Assembly: GCA_964645045.1 (NCBI GenBank)
Contig: CAZXYZ010000027.1
Location: 1-64,000, forward strand
From: Anammoximicrobium sp964645045
Lineage (GTDB): Bacteria; Planctomycetota; Planctomycetia; Pirellulales; Pirellulaceae
Direction of reading: 5' to 3'
Length of the DNA stretch: 64,000 bases
The notes beneath the pieces are model-generated. The model was given only the letters and a program-made list of their open reading frames with translations. It ran no database searches and was not told the DNA's origin. The translations under genes and the position numbers were made by a program. Shown here piece by piece: positions 32,787 through 41,406 of this stretch (position 1 is its first letter; each line of letters opens with the position of its first letter).

Positions 32787-35189
32787 TCAGGGCTCCGGGG
32801 TTTGCTTGGGCCGAAGTACCCGAATCCCGAACACGCCTCCGGCGGTTGCCCCGGGATGGCCTTGAAACTTGACCGTGACTTTCTCTTTGCCTTGCGTCAA
32901 CGATTCCGGCAGCGGGTGGACCTCGTCAAAGAACTCGCCGGGACGGTTGTCCTGCAATCGCTGGGTGGCCACCTTGGTACCGTCCACCAGGACGTCGAAC
33001 ACGCGCGGCCCGCGGTCGCTGCCCCAATAAGTGATCCGCAATTCCTGGGGCTTGCCAGACAAGACCTTCAACTCATACGAGAACCAGCCGCCGTCCGAGG
33101 CGTGACGCCACGAGCGATCTTGAAAGTCGCCCGCGGCCATGTTCTCGCCCTGCAGGTTGTGCGAGGATTCTACCTGCGCATCGTGGGGCCGGATTTCGTC
33201 GACGATCCGGGCCGCCAGTTCACGCTGCTCCCGCTCGGCGGCCGCCCGCTCCGCCTCGCGCTGCTGCCACTGGTCGTCGGTCAGCAGTTTCCAATAGACT
33301 GCATAACGCTGGGAATGCAGCCCGTACAAAGGCACCAGCGTCACGTCTTGCGGCCGGCCGATGCCGCGCGTCCGGAACCTCAGCGGCCTGTCCGAGACCG
33401 GTTCGAGGTGCGACAGCAACTCGGCCGGTTCGCAGACCAGTGCCGGAATGGGCGGTGTCGGCACACGGGCCAAATCCAACTGGCCGCGCAACTGAAGCGA
33501 CAACTTGTCCATTCCCGCCGTGCCCAATTCGCCGGCCAGTACAATCGGTCCGTACAGAATGGCCAGCGTGCGCGGATCGTCCGGCATCGCTTCGGTGCGC
33601 AGGTTCATCGCCAGACGCACCTCGACGCGGTCGCCGTCGCGCCACGGGCGCTGGACGGTCACGTAGCTGCCGGGCTTTTCGTTCGCCGCGACGTCCTGAC
33701 CGTTGACGGTAATCTGGATCTCGGACGTGGCCCACGCCGGCCAGCGGATCTTCAGTGCCAGCTCGATCGGCTGCTGGCAGCGGAACGTCAGCCGCGTCGT
33801 GTCCTGTTCGGGAAAACGGGTTTCCTGCCGCACGGTCAGCCCTTTCTCTCGCCACGTCAATTCGGCCGGGATGAACAGGTTGACCAGCAGCGAGCGGTCG
33901 TCGCGAAAGAAGATCGTGTCGCCGTACTTGCCGTGGTTCTCGACACCGGTGCCCGTGCAGCACCAGAATGAATCGGTGGGCGTGTTGTAGACCTTGAAAT
34001 GGCCCGGTTTCAGCGGGATGAAATACGCCATCATCCCTTCGTGCGGCTCCTGCGAGCCGAGGATCTGGTTGTACAAGGCGCGTTCGTAAAAGTCCATCGC
34101 GACGGCCGACGGCTCCCAGGCAAATAGGTGCCGTGTCAGTTTGAGCATGTTGTGCGTATTGCACGTTTCGGCCGTCGCCGGGCTGAGGTGTTTCGAGAAT
34201 TCCTCGACCGGAAAGAAATGCTCGCTGTCGCTATGGCCGCCGATCACGTAGGACCGCCGCAGGGCCACGGCCTCCCAGAAAAACCTCGAAGCGGTGTGCA
34301 GCCACTGGTCGCCGGTCAACTCGTACTGCCGGGCCGTGCCGACAAATTTTGGGACTTGGGTATTGGCGTGCAGGCCGTTGAGCTTATCCTCGCATTTGGA
34401 CGGCGGTTCGAGAACGGCCAGATGATTGAACCGTTGGGCCGTTTTCAAGTATTTTTCATCGCCGGTCAGGGCGTACAGATTGGCCAGCGTCTCGTTCATG
34501 CCGCCATGTTCGTTGCCCAGCATTCTTTGCATCTGGTCATCGGTCAACTTGGCGTTGCGAGCCACTGCCCAATCGCCGAATTTTCTCGCAACTTCCAATG
34601 CCTGCGGGTTGTCGCAATGGATGTATGCGTCGAGCAGTCCGGCGAAGATCTTGTGCAGCGTGTAGTACGGAGCCCACACGCGTTGAAGCTGCTCGACGCG
34701 GTCGATGAACTCCTCGGGATAGGCGCTCAGGTACCCGTTGCCGAGTTTGTCCTGGCATTTGGCCAATTCGGCCACGAGGTAATCGGCCCGGTCTTTCAGC
34801 TGCTGGTCGCCAGTGCTGGCGTACATCAGCGCACAGCCCGACAAGTAATGGCCGAAAAAGTGACCGCGCACTTCGCATTTCGGCTCCTCCCAGCCGCCCA
34901 GCGGCTCGGCCGACGACGGCAGTCCGGCGTTGATCCGGAACGTGTGCAACAGCTGGTCCGCGTCCAGGCTCAACAGGTACTGACGGTCCAATTCTTGTGC
35001 CTGCTTGAACGGTCCGTCCAACAGTCGGACGTCCCGCAAGTCGAATGGGTACACGCGCAGCGGGACTTTGTTCTGCACCTTCAACTTGGGGTTCTGGTAC
35101 GTCAACGGTTCCGCCTGGATACGCATCAGTGGGGATGCGACAATGGCGAGGACGAACAAGGAAAGAAGTCGTCGCGTGTGCATGTTCAT
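32787..35189 (-). CDS. Secreted GH127-like beta-L-arabinofuranosidase
   Basis: The 800-residue protein has a signal peptide (about 1-26), then the (alpha/alpha)6-barrel GH127/DUF1680 domain (VRLLDGPFKQAQELDRQYLL, GGWEEPKCEVRGHFFGHYL, NEHGGMNETLANLYALTGD). The zinc-thiolate catalytic centre of the family is visible as the Glu-x-Cys of AETCNTHNML (near 342-344) and the paired cysteines of FWCCTGTGVENHG (near 412). A C-terminal beta domain (QDRSWRHASDGGWFSYELKV) follows. It should remove arabinofuranosyl groups from plant or algal glycans; the precise linkage is not determinable. Confidence 0.9.
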   Translation of the reverse strand: MNMHTRRLLSLFVLAIVASPLMRIQAEPLTYQNPKLKVQNKVPLRVYPFDLRDVRLLDGPFKQAQELDRQYLLSLDADQLLHTFRINAGLPSSAEPLGGWEEPKCEVRGHFFGHYLSGCALMYASTGDQQLKDRADYLVAELAKCQDKLGNGYLSAYPEEFIDRVEQLQRVWAPYYTLHKIFAGLLDAYIHCDNPQALEVARKFGDWAVARNAKLTDDQMQRMLGNEHGGMNETLANLYALTGDEKYLKTAQRFNHLAVLEPPSKCEDKLNGLHANTQVPKFVGTARQYELTGDQWLHTASRFFWEAVALRRSYVIGGHSDSEHFFPVEEFSKHLSPATAETCNTHNMLKLTRHLFAWEPSAVAMDFYERALYNQILGSQEPHEGMMAYFIPLKPGHFKVYNTPTDSFWCCTGTGVENHGKYGDTIFFRDDRSLLVNLFIPAELTWREKGLTVRQETRFPEQDTTRLTFRCQQPIELALKIRWPAWATSEIQITVNGQDVAANEKPGSYVTVQRPWRDGDRVEVRLAMNLRTEAMPDDPRTLAILYGPIVLAGELGTAGMDKLSLQLRGQLDLARVPTPPIPALVCEPAELLSHLEPVSDRPLRFRTRGIGRPQDVTLVPLYGLHSQRYAVYWKLLTDDQWQQREAERAAAEREQRELAARIVDEIRPHDAQVESSHNLQGENMAAGDFQDRSWRHASDGGWFSYELKVLSGKPQELRITYWGSDRGPRVFDVLVDGTKVATQRLQDNRPGEFFDEVHPLPESLTQGKEKVTVKFQGHPGATAGGVFGIRVLRPKQTPEP

Positions 35190-35246
35190 GGAGTCACTTC
35201 CGGTGGATAGGGGTTGGCCAAAACTCGGTGGGCACGCCGCTGATCG

Positions 35247-35672
35247 TCATGCCTCCTCGATCAACTCCAGCTTCAGCCGCTGGCACAATTCGGTTACGGG
35301 GTCCTTCAATTCGCCATAGAAGATAACACGCTGCCAGCCCATCCGCCAGGTTTCCGTCAGACGTTCCAGATTGACCTTGACGACCGCTTCCAGCCTGGTG
35401 CGGCACGCCAAGTCACTCGGGTTGTTGCCGATCGTCTTCGCTGGATGCATGAGGACCTGCCGGAACAGCCCTCGGTCAAGACCTTGAAAGCGATTCGTTG
35501 TGGACTCCAATGTCATGAGGTCAGGAAATCCATTTCGACGGCTCCAGCAGGTCGACGCGGAAAGGTAGTCTATACCGCGCTCGGTTGAGTTTGGGTCGTT
35601 TAACGGCAAGCCGAAGGCGCCTGCGTTGGCGCCCAGCTGCCACGCAGTCGCCTTCGGCTTGCCGTTAAACAA
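35247..35672 (-). pseudogene. Probable 5'-truncated gene of unknown family
   Basis: The open frame gives 141 residues. The first about 30 are encoded by the hairpin repeat at 35598-35670 and look non-native. The rest (DRGLFRQVLMHPAKTIGNNP, RTRLEAVVKVNLERLTETW, GWQRVIFYGELKDPVTELCQ) looks like real protein with amphipathic helices. I do not recognise the family. The arrangement suggests a gene whose 5' part was lost or replaced next to a repeat. Confidence 0.4.
35598..35670. repeat. Perfect 22-base inverted repeat
   Basis: The arms at 35598-35619 and 35649-35670 are exact reverse complements (GTTTAACGGCAAGCCGAAGG and two more bases) around a 29-base loop. No T-run follows. It is a separate palindromic family from those at 11159, 16795 and 28786. 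Confidence 0.88.
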
Positions 35673-35833
35673 GGGGACAATCCTGGCCGCGCGCGGTCTA
35701 TCTGATCGGCGGGGGCTTCTGCAAACGATTCTGTTGGAGCTGTACCCTGGGCAGTGGCCATTCGTAGTGCTCTGGTGCTACACTGATTGCGGCAACCAGG
35801 TCCCATCGGTACGTGCTGTCAACGAGGATTCCT

Positions 35834-37927
35834 ATGCCGTCTGAGGATTCGAGTCACCCCCAAGTCTTCATCAGCTACAGCCACGACTCGCCGGAGCATC
35901 GGCGGCGAGTTTGGCAACTTTCCGAGCGGCTGCGCGCCGACGGCATCGACGCTTGGATCGATCAGTATACCCCCTGGCCCCCGGAGGGCTGGCCACGGTG
36001 GATGGAAAAGAAGCTCAGAGAAGCTCGCTTTGTCCTGATGGTCTGCACGGAAACCTATCTGCGGCGAGTGACCGGCGAGGAAGAGCCGGGCGCCGGCCGC
36101 GGCGTGTGCTGGGAAGCGAACCTGGTCTACAATGATCTGTACATCCTGAAGGTCACGACGTCGAAGTACGTTCCCGTCGTGTTCTCGGATGACGACGCCA
36201 AACACATTCCGCCGGTGCTGAAAGGGCACCCCAATTTCTCCGTCGGCACCGACGACGGCTATGACCAGCTGTACCGGCTGCTCACGCAGCAACCCGAAGT
36301 CCAGCCGGGGACGGTCGGCAAAATCAAGAAGCTGTCCCAGTTGCAGAGCCTGGGGCCGTCCGCGACGGCCAGTCCCGTCGCCCCGCACACGGCCCCGCCT
36401 GCCGCCGAGCCGTCATCCGCCAAGATCTTCATTTCCTATCCGCACGGCGATCCGGACGAAGAGAACCTGGCGCGGTTTCTCCACGCCCGGCTGACGGACA
36501 TCGGGCACGAGGTCTTTATCGACGTGGGCATGAAAGGCGGCAGCGACTGGGTCGGAGAGATCCGGGCGCGGATTGGCTGGTGCGACCACTTGGTCGTCTT
36601 GCTGTCCGAACGGTCCATGCACAGCGAGATGGTGCAGGCCGAAGTCCGGCTGGCGCAACGCCGCCACCGGGACACCGGCAGGCCGCGCATCGTTCCGCTC
36701 CGCGTCCGCTATTCTGGTCCCCTGGAATACGAACTGGATTTGTACCTGGGAAACCTGCAATACATCCCCTGGAACGGCCCGGAGGAATCGCCGCGGGTTT
36801 ATGACGAAATCCTGCGGGCCATGACGGGCGCGCAGCCTCCGCCGCTGGGGCCCCCGGCCGAGCCCGCGCCGCAGGCCGTCGCCCGGCCCGCCGTTGGCGA
36901 AAGCCGGCCTTCCGCGGCCCGTGACGCGCGGCCGGCGTCCGTCCCCGGCGGAACCATTTCCCAGCGCGACCCGTACTACGTCTCCCGATCGGCGGACGAA
37001 GTCGTCGTCAACCTCGCCGCGGAACTCGGGCAGACGGTCGTGATCAAAGGCCCGCGGCAAATGGGCAAGAGCAGCCTGCTGCTGCACTATCTGTCCGAGT
37101 GCCAGAAGGCGGGCAAGAAAGTCGCCTTTGTCGATTTCCAGATGTTCTCCCACGAAGACCTCGCCGGGTATCCCACGTTTCTGTCGCGCTTCGCCGGGGT
37201 CCTGGGGCACTTGTTGCGGCTCGACCTGCCCGCGCCGCCCGCGATCCAGTCGCAATTTGCGCTGGTGGATTTCCTGGAGCGAGTGATCCTGCCCTGTGCG
37301 GCCGGGCCGCTGGTCGTGGCCCTGGACGAGGCCGACCGCCTGTTCCGCACGCCTTATAAGGCCAATTTCTTCAGCATGCTGCGGCTGTGGCACAACAACC
37401 GTGCGTCCCTGAATCCCGCCTGGGAAAACGTCGATCTGGCCCTGGTCATCTCCACCGAGCCCTACCTGCTGATCGACCAGGGCGACCGCTCGCCGTTCAA
37501 CGTGGGCCTGCTGGTGGACATCGAGCCGTTCAGCCGGGACGAATGCCGGACGCTGAACGGGAAATACGGAGGCCTGCTGGCGGAGGACCAGGTGGAACAA
37601 CTCTGGACTCTGCTGCGCGGGCATCCGTACCTGACGCGGCTGGCCTACTATCGCCTGACCGCGCGCGACAAGTGCAGTTTTGCGGAGTTGCTGGAACGGG
37701 CCGACGACGAGCGCGGGCCGTTCGGCGACCACCTCCGGGCGCTGCTCATGAAGCTGCACGAACGGCCCGAGTTGCTGGCCGCCCTGCAACAAGCGATCCG
37801 CACCGGCACGGTCCCCGATCCGGACCTGTACTGGCGGCTGTACGGCGCCGGGCTGGTACGCCGCGAGGCCCAACGCATCAATCCGGCCAACCTGTTGTAC
37901 GCCCGGTTTTTCAAGAACGCCTTGTGA
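35834..37927 (+). CDS. SEFIR-TIR-AAA (AAA_35-like) fusion protein
   Basis: The 697-residue protein starts at the ATG at 35834 (GAGG 6 bases upstream). Residues about 8-150 are a SEFIR domain (PQVFISYSHDSPEHRRRVWQ, ADGIDAWIDQYTPWPPEGWP, VCWEANLVYN). After a Pro-rich linker, residues about 196-320 form a TIR domain (KIFISYPHGDPDEENLARFL, GGSDWVGEIRARI, LLSERSMHSEMVQAEVRLA). The Glu of VQAEV (E270) sits where TIR NADases have their catalytic Glu. Residues about 385-697 are an AAA_35-type NTPase with Walker A GPRQMGKSS (near 404) and Walker B LVVALDEADRLF (near 492). Only 4 bases separate it from the next NTPase gene. The architecture suggests a conflict/immune effector; NAD cleavage is inferred. 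Confidence 0.85.
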   Translation: MPSEDSSHPQVFISYSHDSPEHRRRVWQLSERLRADGIDAWIDQYTPWPPEGWPRWMEKKLREARFVLMVCTETYLRRVTGEEEPGAGRGVCWEANLVYNDLYILKVTTSKYVPVVFSDDDAKHIPPVLKGHPNFSVGTDDGYDQLYRLLTQQPEVQPGTVGKIKKLSQLQSLGPSATASPVAPHTAPPAAEPSSAKIFISYPHGDPDEENLARFLHARLTDIGHEVFIDVGMKGGSDWVGEIRARIGWCDHLVVLLSERSMHSEMVQAEVRLAQRRHRDTGRPRIVPLRVRYSGPLEYELDLYLGNLQYIPWNGPEESPRVYDEILRAMTGAQPPPLGPPAEPAPQAVARPAVGESRPSAARDARPASVPGGTISQRDPYYVSRSADEVVVNLAAELGQTVVIKGPRQMGKSSLLLHYLSECQKAGKKVAFVDFQMFSHEDLAGYPTFLSRFAGVLGHLLRLDLPAPPAIQSQFALVDFLERVILPCAAGPLVVALDEADRLFRTPYKANFFSMLRLWHNNRASLNPAWENVDLALVISTEPYLLIDQGDRSPFNVGLLVDIEPFSRDECRTLNGKYGGLLAEDQVEQLWTLLRGHPYLTRLAYYRLTARDKCSFAELLERADDERGPFGDHLRALLMKLHERPELLAALQQAIRTGTVPDPDLYWRLYGAGLVRREAQRINPANLLYARFFKNAL

Positions 37928-37931
37928 AATC

Positions 37932-40823
37932 ATGAACGCCCCCAAACCGAAACTCACGCTCCAGGTCGGCGGACAATTGAATCCGCGGAAACACCTGTTC
38001 GTCTCGCGGCAGGACTTGGAGGACGAACTCCTGGAAGCCCTGGTCCAGCGCGAGTACTGCAATCTGCTGTCCTCGCGGCAGGTGGGGAAATCCAGCGTCA
38101 TGATGCAGACGGCCGTGCGGCTGCAGCAGCGCGGAATTCGCGTCGCCACGATCGACGTCGCGGGCGAACTGGGCACGCCGGCCACAGCCGCCGAGTGGTA
38201 CCAGGGGTTCCTGGGCAAGATCGCCCGGGACCTGCGGATCGAACTGGACGTCGCCGCGTGGTGGGAACGCCAGCCGGGGACACCCAATCAGCGACTGCTG
38301 GAATTCTGCCGCACCCAGTTGTTCGCCTCCCACGACTCGCCGCTGGTAATCTTCGTCGACGAAATCGACGCGACCCTCAAGCTGCCGTACACCGACGACT
38401 TTTTCACCGCCATCCGCACGATGTACAACCAGCGCGGGTCGGAGCCGGCGTTCGAGAAGATCGCCTTCTGCCTGATCGGCGTCGCCACGCCCAACGAACT
38501 GGTCAAGGACCGCCGGACCACGACCTACAACGTCGGCCGGACGTTCGAAGTCCGCGACTTCGACCCGCAGCGGGACGACCTGTCTCCGTTGGCGGCCCTG
38601 CTGGCCGATGATCCGCCGGCGGCGGAAAAGCTGTTGCAGCACGTACTCGACTGGACCGGCGGGCATCCCTTCCTCACGCTTTGGGTGTGCCAGGAAGTCC
38701 GCAAACGCAAGCTCGCTTCGCCCGAGGAGGTCGACACGCTGATCCGGGAATCTTTCGCCAGTTTTTCCCGGGTCCAATCCGACCCGCATTTTCAGCAGAT
38801 CACGCGATTCCTGGGCGAACGGCTCAGCGATCAACTGGCTGCGTACCGGCTGTACGACCGCATCCTGCAGGGCCAAACCGAACGCGACACGGCGGGGCGG
38901 ACCCACATCGAATTGAAGCTGTCCGGGATCGTCAAGCGGGACGAAAACGGCAACCTGGCGGTCCGGAACCGCATCTACGGTCAGGTCTTCGACCGGCAGT
39001 GGGTCCGGCAGAGCAAGCCGCAGCAAACGCTGCGGCGCGTGCGGCAAGCCGCAACGGCGGCGACGCTCCTGTTGGTATTGAGCGGAACCTGGTTCGGCTA
39101 CGACCGCCTCGTCCAGGATCCGGTCCGGCAGAACCGGATCGTCGCCGAAGGCCTCGTCGACAGTCTGCAACTGGCCGAGATCGTCCAAGTGCCGGGCTTG
39201 ATCGAACGCATGAAGGGCTACCGTCAATGGACCGACCCCCTGCTGCAAAACGACCTGAAATCCGACGACCCCAAACGGCGGCTGCGCGCGAGTCTGGCGA
39301 TGCTGGCGGCCGATTCCGGGGACACGCAGATCGATTATCTGTGGCCACAATTGCTGACCGACACATCGGAGGACGGGCCGGTGATCGCCCAAGTGCTGGA
39401 GCAGTATGCCGCCGACGAGCCCCGTTCGTTGACCGCGCGGACCGTGGTGGGTGACGCCCAGCGTTTTCGGAGGCTGTTCCCGCGACTGGCCCAGCACTCC
39501 GCCCGAAGTGCCCAAACGGTGCGCGAGGCCGTCGGGATTCTGAGCCAAGAGATCGCCAAGGCCAACGGGGCCGCGTCCGCGGTACTGCACCCGCGGCGGG
39601 CCGTCGCGTGCATCGCCGCCTTGTCTTTGGGAGATATGGAAGCGGCTCGGCCGCTGTTGGAACTGGGGCCGCATCCCGACACCCGCAGTTACGTGATCCA
39701 CCTACTGGCCGATTACGCTCCTGATCCGCAACCGCTGGTGGAATTCGTCCAGGTGGCGGACCTGCCGCCGGCCGTCCGCAGTGCGCTGCTGTTGGGCCTG
39801 GGCCACTTGCCCGCCGAGAAGATCCCGGCCGACGCCGTGGCACTGACCCAGCGGATCTTTGAGAACGAGCAGGACGCGGGCCTGCACGCGGCGGCGTTCT
39901 GGGCGCTGCGGCAATGGAAGGCCGCTGTGCCGGAACTCACGCCCTCTGCCAAGACACCCGCGGATCGCGACTGGTACGTGAATTCGATCGGCATGACCCT
40001 GGTCCGAATTCCCGCCGGGACGTTTTGGATGGGCAGCGAAAGCGAATCCGCCAGTAACGGCGAGAAGCTACGCCACGAAGTGACGTTGACCAAGGACTTT
40101 TTTCTCAGTGCCTGCGAAGTGACGGTCGCACAGTTCCTGCAATTTTACAACGACCCCGATTTGCCGGCGGACGAAAAGCCGGTCGCGTGGCTGGAAGAAT
40201 GGAACAGGGATGGCAAGCAGTACAGCCCCACCGACGACTGTCCGATTCAGTCCGTCAGTTGGCAGGATGCGGTCCGGTTCTGTAACTGGCTCAGCCGGCG
40301 TGAGAAGCGGACGGAAGTCTACGTTCAAACCGGCGAGACGCGAAACGTGAAAGATGTTTTGGACAAGGAAGTCGAAACCGAAGTCTGGACATCGAACCTC
40401 CAAACCGACGGTTATCGTCTGCCGACGGAGGCCCAGTGGGAGTACGCTTGTCGTGGCGAGAGCGAAACCGAATTCGAGTTCGGCGACGCGATCGAACTGC
40501 TGAACAACTACGCCTTCTACAGAGAAAACTCCGCGGACAAGGCGTGGCCGGTTGCGAGCAAGCTTCCCAATCCGTGGGGACTGTCCGATATGCAGGGAAA
40601 CGTGTGGGAATGGTGCCAGGACTGGTACACCGAAGATGCGTACAAGCAATCCGAGGCGAAGGATCCGTCAGGTCCCAGCACGGGAGAAGCCCGGGTCTTC
40701 CGTGGCGGCGGCTGGTACGACGACGGCGAGTACTGCCGGCCGGCCATTCGCTACAGGAGCACGCCCGAGGGGCGGTACGGCGACCTGGGCTTTCGCGTGG
40801 CCCCAGGTTGGTCGAGCGAGTAA
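37932..40823 (+). CDS. Membrane AAA (AAA_35-like) NTPase with C-terminal FGE/C-type-lectin-fold domain
   Basis: The 963-residue protein begins with an AAA_35-type NTPase (Walker A SSRQVGKSS near 47-55, Walker B LVIFVDEIDATL near 138-149). A winged-helix-like region and a single membrane helix (about 375-395, LLLVLSGTWFGYDRLV) follow. Next is a helical, possibly HEAT-like region (about 400-680). The C-terminal formylglycine-generating-enzyme/sulfatase-modifying fold (about 685-963) has MTLVRIPAGTFWMGSESES, DGYRLPTEAQWEYACRGE, WGLSDMQGNVWEWCQDW and GLSFR-type end LGFRVAPGW. The fold is also the C-type-lectin scaffold of DGR variable proteins, and its last 36 codons fit that role. It is probably a membrane-tethered recognition partner of the upstream SEFIR-TIR protein. 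Confidence 0.85.
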   Translation: MNAPKPKLTLQVGGQLNPRKHLFVSRQDLEDELLEALVQREYCNLLSSRQVGKSSVMMQTAVRLQQRGIRVATIDVAGELGTPATAAEWYQGFLGKIARDLRIELDVAAWWERQPGTPNQRLLEFCRTQLFASHDSPLVIFVDEIDATLKLPYTDDFFTAIRTMYNQRGSEPAFEKIAFCLIGVATPNELVKDRRTTTYNVGRTFEVRDFDPQRDDLSPLAALLADDPPAAEKLLQHVLDWTGGHPFLTLWVCQEVRKRKLASPEEVDTLIRESFASFSRVQSDPHFQQITRFLGERLSDQLAAYRLYDRILQGQTERDTAGRTHIELKLSGIVKRDENGNLAVRNRIYGQVFDRQWVRQSKPQQTLRRVRQAATAATLLLVLSGTWFGYDRLVQDPVRQNRIVAEGLVDSLQLAEIVQVPGLIERMKGYRQWTDPLLQNDLKSDDPKRRLRASLAMLAADSGDTQIDYLWPQLLTDTSEDGPVIAQVLEQYAADEPRSLTARTVVGDAQRFRRLFPRLAQHSARSAQTVREAVGILSQEIAKANGAASAVLHPRRAVACIAALSLGDMEAARPLLELGPHPDTRSYVIHLLADYAPDPQPLVEFVQVADLPPAVRSALLLGLGHLPAEKIPADAVALTQRIFENEQDAGLHAAAFWALRQWKAAVPELTPSAKTPADRDWYVNSIGMTLVRIPAGTFWMGSESESASNGEKLRHEVTLTKDFFLSACEVTVAQFLQFYNDPDLPADEKPVAWLEEWNRDGKQYSPTDDCPIQSVSWQDAVRFCNWLSRREKRTEVYVQTGETRNVKDVLDKEVETEVWTSNLQTDGYRLPTEAQWEYACRGESETEFEFGDAIELLNNYAFYRENSADKAWPVASKLPNPWGLSDMQGNVWEWCQDWYTEDAYKQSEAKDPSGPSTGEARVFRGGGWYDDGEYCRPAIRYRSTPEGRYGDLGFRVAPGWSSE
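40692..40800 (+). other. Candidate DGR-type variable region at the 3' end of the FGE domain
   Basis: The segment encodes RVFRGGGW, YDDGEYCRPA, IRYRSTPEGR and YGDLGFR. Positions that are Asn (AAC) in DGR templates of this fold are here TTC, TAC, GAC, GAC, GGC, GAG, TAC, ATT, TAC, AGC, TAC, GGC and GAC, mostly N-N-C codons reachable by adenine substitution, set between invariant Arg/Gly/Trp/Cys codons. No template copy was found in the window. Ordinary FGE proteins also vary here, so this is a suggestion. Confidence 0.45.
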
Positions 40824-40881
40824 GTCTGGTATAGTCAAGGAAAGGGCAAGGCCCGCAGCGCAGCCGGGAGCGCAGGCCGAG

Positions 40882-40916
40882 CTGGTTCGAAGCGCAGCGC
40901 AGCGGAGCCGAACCAG
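40882..40916. repeat. 8-base inverted repeat after the candidate variable region
   Basis: CTGGTTCG (40882-40889) and CGAACCAG (40909-40916) are exact reverse complements around a 19-base GC-rich loop, 59 bases after the FGE gene stop. DGRs often have a hairpin shortly after the variable region, but with a much smaller loop. Confidence 0.5.
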
Positions 40917-40995
40917 ATCGAGCCGAAGCGGAAGGCGGAGCGGAGGGCCGGTAGTGTACAGGTGTGCAAAATAGTGTACAAGAGAACATCAGCAC

Positions 40996-41406
40996 ATGGC
41001 TTTCAAGTTCATTCGCATTTCCGTCTGCGACCTGGATTCCGGGTCCGACGCGTTGAACCGTTTTCTCCAAGGGCATCGCGTCGAGTCCGTCGAACGGCGG
41101 TTCGTCGAAGATCACCAGAACTCCTATTGGCTGTTCTGCGTCGAGTATCAGGAGCGTCAGCCGGCGCGGGCGTCCGAACCTTCCGCGGGGCCCCGGCGCA
41201 AAGAACGAGTCGATTACCGGGAACTGCTGAACGACGATGATTTCCAGGTCTATCTGGGACTGAAAGAACTCCGCAAACAGCTCGCCGACGAAGAGAAGGT
41301 GGCGATGCGGGGCGGCGAGGTTGTGCTTCAGAAGATCAGTAGAGGAAGCACGGCCTGTCGCGCTGGCGTCCGAAGAACTCGGCCGCTTCGTGGCAGTCAT
41401 CTTTAG
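40996..41406 (+). pseudogene. Truncated HRDC-type accessory protein, as found in DGR loci
   Basis: The first about 100 residues (MAFKFIRISVCD, NRFLQGHRVESVERRFVED, NSYWLFCVEY, then RVDYRELLNDDDFQVYLGLK and ELRKQLADEEKVA) match the small HRDC-domain proteins that accompany DGR reverse transcriptases. In those relatives the sequence goes on with a VPVYAVFT-like strand and the end of the HRDC fold. Here the frame leaves the family after residue 103 and continues into repeat-rich DNA for 33 unrelated codons. The reverse transcriptase that should follow is absent. It lies 172 bases after the FGE gene on the same strand. Confidence 0.6.

Noticed and set aside
40882..40916. Hairpin taken as firm proof of a DGR
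   Set aside because: The stem is only 8 bases and the 19-base loop is larger than in known DGR hairpins, so it is supporting evidence at most.
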